Assembly (NCBI GenBank): GCA_022414725.1
Contig: CM039464.1
Span: forward strand, 17,853,405-17,917,404
Direction: 5' to 3'
DNA: 64,000 nucleotides
From: Microglena sp. YARC
Taxonomy: Eukaryota; Chlorophyta; Chlorophyceae; Chlamydomonadales; Chlamydomonadaceae
Below the pieces are notes generated by a model, which was given only the letters and a program-made list of their open reading frames with translations, did no database searches and was not told the DNA's origin. A program made the translations under genes and the position numbers. Positions 48,093 to 57,699 of the stretch are shown one piece after another (the first letter of the stretch is position 1; each line of letters begins with the position of its first letter).

Positions 48093-48839
48093 ATGTGGCA
48101 TGAGACATGCTTCTTGTGGCACGAGCTGGCCAGTCATCTATCTGCGGTCGACATGTATGTATTATCCTTGACATGCAATGCTGCTAGGAAGTACTACATG
48201 CGCAATCTACTCCAGCTTGCGGTATTTGACGTCACAGAACTGTCATTGCGAAGTGCATGGACCATTCTGTCGCATGTGCACTGCAAGCAGGTAGCCATTC
48301 CCACGAGCTTGCGCCAAACTGAGTTCCTACACAACAAAAGAGTATTGACAACAGGGGCTGACTGGGCAGCACGCAAGGGACACTTGCCCCTATTGCAATG
48401 GCTGCTGTTGAATACTGAGGAGGTCTGCACGACTTATGCATTCGACTTGGCAGCACGCAATGGGCATATGAACGTTCTGTTGTGGCTGCATGACAATGGC
48501 TTAGGTGGCACTAGGACATCGGCCGATTGGGCGGCATATACTGGTAACCTACATATTGTAAAATGGTTGTATGACAACACAAACTTTAAGTGTTCTGAGC
48601 ATGCTACCATGATTGCTGCAGGCAATGGGGACCTTGAAATGTTGCTGTGGTTGCACGCGCAAGGTGTCACATGTAACACGAGTTGTGCAAACTTTGGATT
48701 CGCCTGCGAGCATGAAGGAATCATGCAGTTCCTTGAATCCGTGGGATGCAAACGATGCATAGACGAAGCAAACACTAACATCATAAAAAATATTCGACAC
48801 ATCATTGAGTGTGAGCGACTACCATCCGCTCGGAACTGA
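48093..48839 (+). CDS. F-box-like/ankyrin-repeat protein
   Basis: 248 residues from MWHETCFLWHELASHLSAVD. The N-terminal 45 residues (LASHLSAVDMYVLSLTCNAARKYY in two halves) look like the F-box or PRANC-type start of such proteins. Five ankyrin-like repeats follow with WAARKGHLPLLQWLL, LAARNGHMNVLLWLHDNG, WAAYTGNLHIVKWLYDN, IAAGNGDLEMLLWLHAQG and FACEHEGIMQFLESVGC. This W-L-x-x-x-G type is abundant in giant viruses and protists and likely directs host ubiquitin ligases. 47940-48020 upstream is shared with 8220-8330. Confidence 0.75.
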   Translation: MWHETCFLWHELASHLSAVDMYVLSLTCNAARKYYMRNLLQLAVFDVTELSLRSAWTILSHVHCKQVAIPTSLRQTEFLHNKRVLTTGADWAARKGHLPLLQWLLLNTEEVCTTYAFDLAARNGHMNVLLWLHDNGLGGTRTSADWAAYTGNLHIVKWLYDNTNFKCSEHATMIAAGNGDLEMLLWLHAQGVTCNTSCANFGFACEHEGIMQFLESVGCKRCIDEANTNIIKNIRHIIECERLPSARN

Positions 48840-49128
48840 AGCAGGTACAAGGAATCCTGTTGTTGCACGATCGATTCCGATTGTAGACTAAGTAGGACTC
48901 AGTGTCTTGCACAACTTCTACTTGTCCAGTCCCCCTGCGTACAATGAACACGAAAAAAATTCCTTTTCTCCTGCCCCATGGATTGCTACACCATTAGGTT
49001 ACACTCCGGTGTGGCTGTACACTCTCGAAAAGTAGAAGAAGAATAGCGTACGAGTCCTTAGTCACTCACTGAGCTTCACTGAACCTGGAACAAATATAAA
49101 CCCCTCATCGTCGTCTCATCTAATCACG

Positions 49129-49884
49129 ATGAAGATACCAACATTGAGCATGTTATGCATGAAGCAGATTCCTTCCAATGTATGGCGCAGTTTGACAATA
49201 CACATTCAGAGCTGCCTGTACCCGCGCCAATGGAGATCTGCAATCACCTCACTGCAAGGGCATTTGCTCCGTTGCTCACGACGCAGGATGGCTTCGTTAT
49301 TGCAATTGCTGGAGGACCAGGATGCTGGCCATTGGTCGTTGGCCCCAACAAACACCGTGGTGCACAACACAGCTCTGGCTTTCGAGACCTTACGCCACGG
49401 AGACCACGTTGTTGTGATGATCGGGGGGTGGCGCAATGATTATGCACATCATGGCATTGTATCTCGCCCTCACACCAGCGATACACCAAGCATCGCTAAC
49501 TTCAGCTCCCCCACCGGGAATAGCAAAATGCGCGATGCCAAACTTCAGTTTGTGCGCTACGACGTGTTCTTAGCTGGACACCGCACGTTTGGATGCGTGC
49601 CTTGCAGTGGTGAGGAAGGAGACAAGGCGATGCAACGTGAGCGAGCAGTCAACATTGCCAGTCTGCTTATCCAGTTGCCCCATGCAAGCTTGCACGAGTA
49701 CCGCCTTATTAGATGGAACTGTGAGTGTTTCGCCTGGATGTGCAAGACGGGTGGAGGAATGCACACATCATCCGATCAGGTGGATCGCATTCTGCGCGCC
49801 ATTACAACAGATCTTAGGAAAGGGGATAGATCGTTCATTCTGCAGGCAGGCATGATCGCATCAAAATCTTGTGTAGTGTCTTAA
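49129..49884 (+). CDS. LRAT-like (NlpC/P60 fold) acyltransferase-like protein
   Basis: 251 residues, or about 198 if MASLLQLLEDQDAGHW is the start. LRHGDHVVVMIGGWRNDYAH HGIVSR holds the GDHI-type strand and the catalytic-type His (AHHGIV). RLIRWNCECFAWMCKTG has the NCxxF cysteine motif of LRAT and H-rev107 proteins. Spacing of about 110 residues between the two motifs is compatible with the family. These enzymes act on phospholipids or retinoids; in viruses they may modify membranes. The paralogue at 30410 is frameshifted. Confidence 0.65.
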   Translation: MKIPTLSMLCMKQIPSNVWRSLTIHIQSCLYPRQWRSAITSLQGHLLRCSRRRMASLLQLLEDQDAGHWSLAPTNTVVHNTALAFETLRHGDHVVVMIGGWRNDYAHHGIVSRPHTSDTPSIANFSSPTGNSKMRDAKLQFVRYDVFLAGHRTFGCVPCSGEEGDKAMQRERAVNIASLLIQLPHASLHEYRLIRWNCECFAWMCKTGGGMHTSSDQVDRILRAITTDLRKGDRSFILQAGMIASKSCVVS

Positions 49885-50029
49885 CCCGCATATCCACACG
49901 CACCCTCTCCTGGTATTGGTTTTGACCCGGGATCTAATCCAAAAATATTGGAGCAACCAAATCATTGCTCCATGACATGTTGAGCCAAGAGCATGATGGC
50001 CTGGCTGAATGCTACCGTTGAATTTAAGC

Positions 50030-50155
50030 TAGTCCGCGAGGAACCGAGTGGGTGGGCGACCGGAGGGGGGCCCACAGTTCATATCAACTACGTAACTTTT
50101 AAGTCTTACACAATGTGTACGCTGTTTGTAAAAGATTCTTGGGAGGTTGCAACAG
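50030..50155. repeat. G-rich hairpin repeat, 3' half only
   Basis: GTCCGCGAGGAACCGAGTGG and GTGGGC-GACCGGAGGGGG-GCCCAC, then the shared 3' flank AAGTCTTACACAATGTG. Loop base changed, stem kept. Confidence 0.7.
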
Positions 50156-50300
50156 TAGTTGCCTCGTTTGCTTTCCGAAAATAACTAAACGGCGGAACGC
50201 TGTCGATACCAAATGGTGGTCATGACAAGCAGAGCCCCCGTATTCATGGAAAAAATACAGAGAATGGGGTCTAGTTGACGTGGTTTTTAAGTGGCCACGT

Positions 50301-50855
50301 CTAGTTGACGTGGTTTCGCACGATGAAAGGCACGAGCACGTGACTGACCATGTGATTCCTTTTCCTCTGGAGGTGTTCGCGGTATCGCTCTGCGATCACT
50401 CGAACTGCCTTACTGACGCGCAGCCAAGACATGCAAATCTTCTCGAAGAAGACCTCCTGGATTTCTGTATCAAAGTAAGTGATCTCCAGTGTATCGGAGC
50501 CAAATAAGTCGATGTTGATGTCCTTGGATCCATGTCGGATGATGAACAGCCTCTCCAGTATGCGGTAGATGGTAGATGGTTCTTCAGTCATACACAAGGC
50601 TTCCAGAGCAAACAACTTGTGTCTGTTCCTTTTGTCCATGTACAATTTGGAGTCAAAGCATTCAGACATGTCCATTCCATATATCTTATGGTCCACGAAC
50701 TTAGAGAACGCTGGGAAGGAAGCGTCTCCGAATGTGAACATCACAGGTGGAAAAGTATATCTGGTGAATGTAAGATGCAGCGGATCATACGGATCATGTG
50801 ATTTGTATGCAGCATTAGCAAGTTGCAACCATATTTTCTCACCGACTGTTGACAT
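50301..50855 (-). CDS. Hypothetical protein
   Basis: 184 residues from MSTVGEKIWLQLANAAYKSH; the frame is open a further 36 codons upstream without an ATG. Segments: LTFTRYTFPPVMFTFGDASF, KLYMDKRNRHKLFALEALCM and ERLFIIRHGSKDINIDLFGS. Near the C-terminus comes a basic helix (RVIAERYREHLQRKRNHM). Looks like a folded alpha/beta protein. Family not recognised. Confidence 0.5.
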   Translation of the reverse strand: MSTVGEKIWLQLANAAYKSHDPYDPLHLTFTRYTFPPVMFTFGDASFPAFSKFVDHKIYGMDMSECFDSKLYMDKRNRHKLFALEALCMTEEPSTIYRILERLFIIRHGSKDINIDLFGSDTLEITYFDTEIQEVFFEKICMSWLRVSKAVRVIAERYREHLQRKRNHMVSHVLVPFIVRNHVN

Positions 50856-51104
50856 ATTAGTTAATTTAACGTTGTGGATAGAGTTGGTCTGGTTGTCTTC
50901 TTGCTCAGATGGAAATGGTTTCAATTTTTTAAGTCTGGCGCGGAGTTTGCAAAGAGCCCCCAATCGACGGGTCTATAACTGTTGATAAGCAGAAGATGGT
51001 GGTGAAGAACGTCAAGTCCATCTGCAGTCTGGATGATTATAAGGTGTGTCCCACTTTATTTGAGAACTACTGTAAGGCTCCACCGACACCTGTATGTTAG
51101 TCGA

Positions 51105-52094
51105 ATGCCGGCCTTCATTCCATTTCCCCCGATCCAGCAGTTCAGGAACGTCCTGAAAGAGTTGCCGTACGTCTTCGGAAGCGCGATCCCGCAGACGCTC
51201 AAGTTCCGAGGCACGGTCAAACTGCACGGGACGCACTCGGACATTGTGAGGCACTTCATTACTGGAAACCCTGACTTCGTCGACACCATTCAGTCTCGAA
51301 ACAGAATCCTGTCAGTCGACAACGACAACCAAGGCTGCCACATGTTTCTGACTGCGAAGAAGTACTCCGATCTGTTCGATCGTATCCAAGCGATCCATGG
51401 AGCAGATATAAGATCGAACATCGTCGTATGTGGCGAGTACTGCGGTAAAGGTGTGCAGAACAAGGTGGCCCTGTGTAAGCTCGCCAAGATGTTTGTGATA
51501 TTTGCGATCAGAATCGACTATGAATGGGTTGACATGACCAAGTACAGCACGGTGTTCTGTCAGGAGGAATGGATCTTCAACATCATGAACTTTCCGACGT
51601 ACGAGGTGGAAGTCGACATGAGCGACACGCAGCCCGCGCAAGACTACATGGCGGATCTCACGAACTCCGTGGATGCAGAGTGTCCGTTCGCGTACCAGCT
51701 GGCCGGCGTCAAGGGTGGTGGCGAGGGCATCGTGTGGACGTGCGTGGACCACCCAACGTCTCGTCTGTGGTTCAAGACGAAGGGCAAGACGCATTGCACC
51801 GCCGTCACGAAGCAAGCGGTGCCGTCGCAGACAGAGTACATGAAGACTGTGACCGAGTTTGTCGAGTCTGTCACGACCGAGTCTCGGTTGAGCCAAGGCA
51901 TCGAGTGCCTGGTTGAACAGGGCGTGGAGTTGCGGATACATAGCGTCTCTGATTTTTCGTCATGGGTGTGCCGAGACGTGTTCAAGGAGGAACGAGACAC
52001 GATCGAAGAAAACGGATTCAATGTGAACGACGTTCGTAAGGCGTTGTACAGGAAAGCAGGGAACTGGTACAAACAACGGGTGGCAACCGCATAA
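51105..52094 (+). CDS. RNA ligase family nucleotidyltransferase
   Basis: 329 residues from MPAFIPFPPIQQFRNVL. The nucleotidyltransferase motifs are in order: motif I KLHGTHSD (active-site Lys in TVKLHG), motif III NIVVCGEYCGKGVQ, motif IV GGGEGIVWTC and motif V RLWFKTKGKTH. This is the RNA_ligase (Rnl2/DraRnl-like) pattern, in which Lys is adenylated and seals nicked RNA. A C-terminal domain of about 100 residues follows. Giant viruses and some protists encode such ligases for RNA repair. The frame is open 24 codons upstream into a MITE end. Confidence 0.75.
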   Translation: MPAFIPFPPIQQFRNVLKELPYVFGSAIPQTLKFRGTVKLHGTHSDIVRHFITGNPDFVDTIQSRNRILSVDNDNQGCHMFLTAKKYSDLFDRIQAIHGADIRSNIVVCGEYCGKGVQNKVALCKLAKMFVIFAIRIDYEWVDMTKYSTVFCQEEWIFNIMNFPTYEVEVDMSDTQPAQDYMADLTNSVDAECPFAYQLAGVKGGGEGIVWTCVDHPTSRLWFKTKGKTHCTAVTKQAVPSQTEYMKTVTEFVESVTTESRLSQGIECLVEQGVELRIHSVSDFSSWVCRDVFKEERDTIEENGFNVNDVRKALYRKAGNWYKQRVATA

Positions 52095-52249
52095 CTCAAT
52101 TTCTCGAGCATGAAGAAGCGTAATTGTGCATGGTAAGTAAACTCAACTTAAAAGAAACCTGTTGTTTTCTATGGCAGCCAACAAGAGCATGGATGTACCA
52201 ATGACAACCACGTTTTCTCCTTTCCACCGGACTTGCTCTCCGTCGTTTG

Positions 52250-52357
52250 GGGTTGAACGGTTTACCACAGAGGCGACTCGGAATATCTTCGAGAACCTCT
52301 TCAACCTGCTGCACCCCCCAACGTTGCCCAATCGCAACGATCTGCAGTCTGGATGAT
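52250..52357 (+). pseudogene. Caspase-like gene C-terminal fragment
   Basis: Encodes FTTEATRNIFENLFNLLHPP TLPNRNDLQSG, the tail of the caspase-like protein at 53755-54839 (EATRNIFENLFKLLHPPTLP). The same tail with TIR-type GTGTCCCACTTTATTTGAGA follows both. A further shred is at about 59830-59880. Confidence 0.6.
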
Positions 52358-52612
52358 TATAAGGTGTCCCACTTTATTTGAGAACAACTGTACAGTTTGT
52401 TGCCAAATATGTTTTGCACCTCTTTTTTGTAATCGAGTATAAATGTTATGCCCACCAATGTTTGGTGAGAGATTGTGAGCCCCCCCCCCTTTCATTTAAA
52501 ATACGTCCCATCCCCCTGCCCATTCCCGCCCCGATCTTTATCGCTTCAGAAGCGCCCCTCCCCAAGGCCACAGACCCCACCGCACCTTCCTATTACTTCG
52601 CACCACCTCCCC

Positions 52613-53353
52613 ATGTTGCACATTGCACGAGCAACATGCGGCAGCCAGGCTCTTAGTCGTCGTGCCACCCTATGCCACATTCGCCCCACGACCCCGGCCT
52701 GCCCCCCTCATCCGCGCCCCACCCGCACTTTCGGCAGAAGCACCAACACCATACCCTATGGCCGCTTGTACTGGGATCAGAAGGCGCAATGCAGTGCCCA
52801 GCAGAATGGGAGCGTGTCGGTTACCGGTCGGGAGGGGGCGTTGCCCTATCCCCTAATCGGTCCTTATGATGGCTGGGTGGATGGAGTGTACTGCTTAGAG
52901 ATGGGTGTGAGAGACTATGAGCTGGATCAATTTGGAGTGGTGAACAATGCCGTGTATGCCAACTACTTCCAACATGCTCTACACGAGGGGTTGGAGCGAC
53001 TGGGTATTGACTGCGATGCCTATGCACGAGCAAACCTAGGGTTGGCAATAACTGACATGAGGCTGTCATACTAGGCTCCGCTTAGATCTAAGGACAAGTT
53101 CAGAGTGTTAGTCGAGGTGAGCCGAGTCACTGGCGCTCGTGCTGTCATGGACCAGGTCATTCTAAAGTCTGTGACGAATGGCGACGGTGAGGAAAAGGAC
53201 ATGGTGATTGCAAAATGCCAGGTCACTGTGGTTGTACTGGATGGATGTTACAAGGCGACTAGGCTCCCTGCTGCGATAAAGGATGTATTTACAACGCTAA
53301 TGCAAGAGGCAAGTGCCAGCTCAGGAGGGCACTCTGAACACTATATGTGCTGA
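52613..53353 (+). pseudogene. Plant-type acyl thioesterase (hotdog fold), one in-frame stop
   Basis: Starts MLHIARATCGSQALSRRATL, a Ser/Arg/Pro-rich leader that looks like a plastid transit peptide. The hotdog core follows, YELDQFGVVNNAVYANYFQH, the active-site Asp and HVNN-type helix of 4-hydroxybenzoyl-CoA-type thioesterases, in the form seen in plant ALT acyl-lipid thioesterases. After ITDMRLSY an in-frame TAG (53072-53074) interrupts, then the same frame continues APLRSKDKFRVLVEVSRVTG and KATRLPAAIKDVF to 53353. Plant relatives have Leu at the stop position, which one base change explains. Thus a recent pseudogene or an error. Confidence 0.7.
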
Positions 53354-53397
53354 GTGGTGCGGTTCGTAAAGGACAGCAGTCACGGAGGAGTTCACCC

Positions 53398-53723
53398 CTG
53401 AAACGGTTTTACAAAATCGGCCTCATACCAAAACGAGCTTGAACTGCGCATGAAAAGAGAGTGCGAGCAACAATTGCCGATACGTACGTCGGATGTTCAG
53501 GCTGAGGAGGCACAGCAGCAGATGCCTCGGCTGCCTCGGTTACCTCAGCCCGGCGGCAGAGTTCGAAGAACACATCATCAGCTTCGATAGCATCAGCGAG
53601 CATCATCGCCCTAAGCTCCGATACGGTCTTTGTGTCCATCCTGTATACAACTATTTAAGCTATATATATTACCGCCTTATATACCGTTTTTTAGATGTTT
53701 CATTTACTGTTCCGCCGACTGTA
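53398..53723 (-). mobile_element. Mariner-type MITE, second copy
   Basis: Reverse-oriented copy of 5361-5695. Its left end on the coding strand is intact (TACAGTCGGCGGAACAGTAA), while the far TIR is cut after AAAACCGTTTCA. It carries the 76-codon ORF. It directly abuts another mariner-like end (GTTCTCAAATAAAGTGGGAC). Confidence 0.75.
53409..53639 (-). CDS. Small MITE-borne protein, second copy
   Basis: 76 residues, MDTKTVSELRAMMLADAIEA, FELCRRAEVTEAAEASAAVP, ending ARFGMRPIL. Compared with 5442-5663, it lacks N in ANDAI, gains three residues around EAAEAS and two in AIVART, and loses one in ACFF. The frame and both ends are kept. Confidence 0.5.
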   Translation of the reverse strand: MDTKTVSELRAMMLADAIEADDVFFELCRRAEVTEAAEASAAVPPQPEHPTYVSAIVARTLFSCAVQARFGMRPIL

Positions 53724-53754
53724 GTTCTCAAATAAAGTGGGACACACCTTATAA

Positions 53755-54839
53755 TCATCCAGACTGCATATCGTTGCTTTTGGGCAACGTTGGGGGGTGC
53801 AGCAGTTTGAAGAGGTTCTCGAATATATTCCGAGTAGCCTCTTTGGTACAAGCCAAGCTCACCTCTCTCTGCATGACGAATGTCGGTTGAAACAAAGAAC
53901 CTCGCATCTCGTTGTTTGCCCCCACCAGATGCAAGACGGATCCGTTGAACACACGCATGTGACAGCGAATGGCGTCCTCAATCCCAGAGTAACAACAACA
54001 TTCCCTGGTATCCATGATGATGCCGATCGCTTTCACAAATGCATTCAGTGTTTGCGAGTTCAAGACTGCGTCATCGGTTGCAACGATGAACATGCACCGT
54101 CGAAGTTTGTTGTTGTTCTTGATCCCTCTCAGTAGGTCGAGGCCCTCGGAAGGCCGCGCACCGCAAAACAACATGAAAGGCAACACTGTTCCTCTGTGAT
54201 GCATTGTCGCATGTAACACCTCCTCCAGTGACACCTTCGCCCCGTTGGTCATGACGAGTTGGCCGGAGGATCCATGACCACACAAGACGATCACGAGCAC
54301 CGAGTCATCATGTGAGTGTGCCCCGTGATCATCCAACAGATCCATCAGCTCCGCCTTCTTCAAGTGCCCAGGAAGCACAGCGACATGAAAGTCGAGTGGG
54401 TGCAAAAAGCGAACCCACGTGCTGTGGTGACCTGGTATGTCCAAACCATAATGGGTGTTCTTGCCTCCCGGCCGATTTTTTAAAATTTCTAATCAGGATT
54501 TAGAGCCTCTTGAACGACTCGCTAGCTTGAGACATAAGCACCAAGGAATCACAATTCCGCTCCATACCATGTTTAGCAACCAGTCAAAATCGGCCGGGAG
54601 GCAGGAACGCCCATTCCATCCACATTCTTGCCCAACATGGTTCCTGCTTCACGCATGTGCACACATAAAGTCCTCTGAATGTGATCCGTAGGAACATAAG
54701 TATAATCCACATACAACAAAAGTGCCTTGCTACTGGATGATGAAGAGGGCGAGTCGGTTGGCAGCTCATGTTCATGGTGGCAAAATTGATGATCTGGCTC
54801 TTCTTCATCATCATCATACTGTGGGAGACGCCAACGCAT
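53755..54839 (-). pseudogene. Caspase-like protein interrupted by a MITE
   Basis: Paralogue of 12550-13335. The first part (MRWRLPQYDDDEEEPDHQFC ... TMLGKNVDGM) ends at a 166-bp MITE. The second part restarts at DIPGHHSTWVRFLHPLDFHV and contains VLVIVLCGHGSSGQLVMTNG (His) and VLPFMLFCGARPS (Cys). It goes on past MRGSLFQPTFVMQREVSLAC to the tail EATRNIFENLFKLLHPPTLP. Removing the MITE and one 4-bp duplication would leave a continuous alignment with the paralogue. The longer tail shows that the 12.5-kb copy is truncated. Confidence 0.7.
54450..54615. mobile_element. 166-bp MITE of the 9.1-kb transposon family
   Basis: Ends AATGGGTGTTCTTGCCTCCC and, inverted, GGGAGGCAGGAACGCCCATT, followed inside by GGCCGATTTT. 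Target duplication CCAT at 54446-54449 and 54616-54619. The TIR shares AATGGGCGTTCCTGC with the 9.1-kb element. It splits the caspase-like gene, and the intact paralogue at 12.78 kb shows the empty-site sequence. Confidence 0.85.
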
Positions 54840-54889
54840 TTCGTCAAATATTTTGACCCTGAGTACAGTAAACACACGATTTCCCCCTT

Positions 54890-55275
54890 ATCTACATTCA
54901 CCTGAGTACACAAGAAACGCATAATTTCTAACATCAGACCTACGACTTGGCTTGCGAGTTTCACGAAGTTCACTCGCGATTCTGAGACCGGAGATCGCGG
55001 AAACGCATTCAATAGGTGGGTTTGCATGGGAGACGCTTTTGGAATCGTTCAATTCTGACACCAAGCCAAGAAAGTTAGGGGATCTAAAAGTTTTGTTTGG
55101 TGTGACTTTCTTTCCATTTGCTGCGAAGATTCGCATTCATTCGCACGCATCCATCCCCCTCTCGCGACAAAATCGAGGACCAGAGCGTCGAAGGAGGTGA
55201 GTCTCGATAGCAAGCAAGCTATCAGGGTGCAATTTGTGGTCTTGGGTTGCATGAATCCACGAATTATGATCCCAA
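54890..55275. other. No supported gene
   Basis: 54890-54905 still matches the region upstream of the 12.5-kb paralogue (GTGTACTCAGGTGAATGTAG). Beyond it weak frames exist on both strands, with no recognised domain and no clear composition signal. Confidence 0.4.
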
Positions 55276-55551
55276 TCACTCTGGTGTCCAACTAAAAGTC
55301 CTAATTACGTTTTTGATCTCAGAGATGTCGGTGAGAGGCGTTGGCCAGGCAGAGAATCCATGATTCTCAGGATATGCCAGCCACATTGTAACCCGATGTC
55401 TAAAGTCATCGATAGCCTCTGATATTGTTCCCCCTATTCCCCCCTGACATGCCAACAATGAATCTTCCACAGTTCGAATACTGCAAATGAAACCTGATAT
55501 CGGACTACGTTCGTCTGTATACTGAACGGTGACTGTGTACGTTGGTGGCAT
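55276..55551 (-). CDS. Small hypothetical protein
   Basis: 91 residues, MPPTYTVTVQYTDERSPISG, GFICSIRTVEDSLLACQGGI and EAIDDFRHRVTMWLAYPENH. It looks like a small alpha/beta fold, with some resemblance to HicB-like type-II regulators (strand, strand, ASTxEEA-type helix), but not strong enough to name it. Confidence 0.45.
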   Translation of the reverse strand: MPPTYTVTVQYTDERSPISGFICSIRTVEDSLLACQGGIGGTISEAIDDFRHRVTMWLAYPENHGFSAWPTPLTDISEIKNVIRTFSWTPE

Positions 55552-55865
55552 TTGTATTGAGCTTTATTTGTAAATAAAGCACGCCTTATACTCTAAAAAC
55601 TGAAGATCGTTGCTTTTGGGAAACGTTGAGTGGTGTACGTACCCATGTCATCGTACTCACCTCCTTATATTCAAGCATGTGAATTTTGGCACGGCATTTG
55701 GTCACGCACTCTTCAGTATCCAGCAGACAGTAAATATTATCCGTTGTTCCAATACAGTCAGCGGAACAGTGAAATGAAAAATATACTGTAACATTATTGT
55801 AACAAGCATCCTTGACTTGACGACCCCACAAAATTATGAAATGTATCTGTATAAAAATTTGACAG

Positions 55866-56612
55866 ATGGAATCCTTAGCATTTATCTCTATTTTACTGGT
55901 CATGGTCGTCGCCGGCTTTCTCATCGCCTCGCACATTTCCCTGCGAAGAGAGATCAACACACATGAAGACGAGTTGGGAGATCTCGTATTGCGGTCGAAT
56001 GCCGAGTTCAAACGCTCTCAACAAGCGGACACCATGCATTCATGTTCTCTGAAAAAGAGAAAGCAGTCTGATGTAAAGATTAATACGATGTTGAAAGACG
56101 GTTTAGCGACGGTCAACACAAGATCTAACGACCTTAATTCCCACATCGTCGCAATCGAACGTAAACAAAAGGCATTGGACACGAAGGTGAATTTCTCAAC
56201 CGGTCTGTCGGCCAAAGGAACTTTGAATGTAACTGGAGACACTGCCAAGGTCTGCATTGACGGGATATGTATGACAAAGGGAGACGTCGCCAATTTCAAG
56301 GCCGCCTTCGCTCAATTACAGCAGAAACCACCCGCTAAGGCCTCGGTCGCTCAATTACAGCAGAAACCACTCGCTAAGGCCTCGGTCTCACAATTACAGC
56401 ATAAACCACTCGATGTGGCCTCTTGGTGTTACGGCGCCAAACCTGGCTTTTGCTACACTTGCAACGATGTCACAAGTGCATACAAAGCGAAAGGATGGGA
56501 ATACAATGAGAATGATTTTGAACAGTGCAGGAAACAGGTAAAAACACTGGAACAGTTAAATGCACAGGAAATCGCGAATATAGGAATCTTGAATTCAACC
56601 TATTCGTCGTAG
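55866..56612 (+). CDS. Membrane-anchored coiled-coil protein
   Basis: 248 residues. MESLAFISILLVMVVAGFLI is a single N-terminal membrane segment followed by basic HISLRREINTHEDEL, so the bulk is on the far side. Coiled-coil character at residues 30-110 (NTRSNDLNSHIVAIERKQ). A module KVCIDGICMTKGDVANFK with paired Cys is common in giant-virus structural proteins. Three imperfect 14-residue repeats (AQLQQKPPAKASV) precede a C-terminal Cys-rich domain (WCYGAKPGFCYTCNDVTSAY). Possibly a virion membrane protein; the family name is not known to me. Confidence 0.55.
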   Translation: MESLAFISILLVMVVAGFLIASHISLRREINTHEDELGDLVLRSNAEFKRSQQADTMHSCSLKKRKQSDVKINTMLKDGLATVNTRSNDLNSHIVAIERKQKALDTKVNFSTGLSAKGTLNVTGDTAKVCIDGICMTKGDVANFKAAFAQLQQKPPAKASVAQLQQKPLAKASVSQLQHKPLDVASWCYGAKPGFCYTCNDVTSAYKAKGWEYNENDFEQCRKQVKTLEQLNAQEIANIGILNSTYSS

Positions 56613-56662
56613 ATGAGAGGCAGCTGCCTTGTACAAACATAAACTGTTTAGGGAGTTGGTAC

Positions 56663-57094
56663 TACAGTCGGCGGAACAGTAAAATGAAACATCCCAATAA
56701 ACGGTATAAGGCGTCGACAGACGTTATAGTGTACGAGTGGATGGTCCTACAAAATGGCCCGTCCAGCAAAGAAACCTCCTTTCATGACGCATTGCACATC
56801 AACAAAGACCCCGTGTTCTTTTGGGCCATGGTACTGGGGAAGAGGCGATCGCTTAAGTGCGGCTGGTCCTTCAATGGACACTCTCGAAAGTACCGACAAA
56901 AGAACGATACGGAGTCTGCAGGATGGAGAGCCGTGATCTAAAAAAGAACCACGATATTCTCGTTAACATCATGCAATTTGTTGATTCAAAATCGTATTGG
57001 TGTTCCACTGCCCCGTGGGTTGCTACACCATTAGGTTACACCGTAAGGTGTGCCGTACACGAAGCGGTTTCATTTTAGTATTCCGTTGACTGTA
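56663..57094. mobile_element. Complete 432-bp mariner-type MITE
   Basis: TA-CAGTCGGCGGAACAGTAA on the left, ...GTTTCATTTTAGTATTCCGT then TGACTG-TA on the right. The TIRs match over about 26 bases with a few mismatches. The interior carries two short frames: one coding YEWMVLQNGPSSKETSFHDA and LGKRRSLKCGWSFNGHSRKY, the other MESRDLKKNHDILVNIMQFV. Incomplete copies at 9325, 24190, 29294, 42020 and 60993. No transposase, so mobilised in trans. Confidence 0.8.
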
Positions 57095-57106
57095 TGATCC
57101 TCCATG

Positions 57107-57490
57107 TCAAGTTGTAGCATCCATAGTGGAACCGTTGCACACAAACATAGCTTGCTGCTGCTGTCTACAAATCCTTAGAATTTGAATGCCGCAATAAGCG
57201 ATGACATATGACCGATTAATCTCGATGATGTAGGTGTTCTCCACGCGCGCAGCCTTAATGGTAGTTACATCTGTTGTATCATGCACACTCAGCTCAGGTG
57301 TGAACACTGTGATACCATCTGCATTCTCTGTCCAAACGCGTCCCGTGTGGTTTGACAAGCTTTGAAGCTTGATGACTATGTCTGGCGCCATGTCACTCCG
57401 GAGCACGTGGACGGTGCGATTCATATAGCTTATCGACATGGGAACAATGCCTGTAGAAGTCATGACAACAGGTGTATTACACACACACAA
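57107..57490 (-). CDS. Hypothetical protein
   Basis: 127 residues, MCVCNTPVVMTSTGIVPMSI, with beta-type segments TVHVLRSDMAPDIVIKLQSL and NTYIIEINRSYVIAYCGIQI. It may be a distant paralogue of 12050-12427. It starts in an AT-rich context (TTATTAATATAAAG). No function assigned. Confidence 0.5.
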   Translation of the reverse strand: MCVCNTPVVMTSTGIVPMSISYMNRTVHVLRSDMAPDIVIKLQSLSNHTGRVWTENADGITVFTPELSVHDTTDVTTIKAARVENTYIIEINRSYVIAYCGIQILRICRQQQQAMFVCNGSTMDATT

Positions 57491-57699
57491 AAATAGTCGC
57501 TTTATATTAATAATGAGGCCTCCGACAAAAAAGAACGGACGCTTGATGAATGGATCGAGTGGGCCGGCGCGCTCCGCATGAACGCATCGAATTGCAGAAA
57601 ATTAACAAAAAGCAACGAGAAAGTATCGGATGCGGGTGAAGTCGTTGACAAAACTTCAAAGCCCCGTCATCCTCACGCAAACGGCGGAACACTGTGTCG

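Noticed and set aside
51312..51941. 209-codon minus-strand frame inside the RNA ligase gene
   Set aside because: Antisense shadow; ligase motifs I, III, IV and V are all on the plus strand.
53072..53074. Reassigned TAG codon
   Set aside because: Only one gene shows it, and others in the window use TAG, TAA and TGA as normal ends; mutation or error is simpler.
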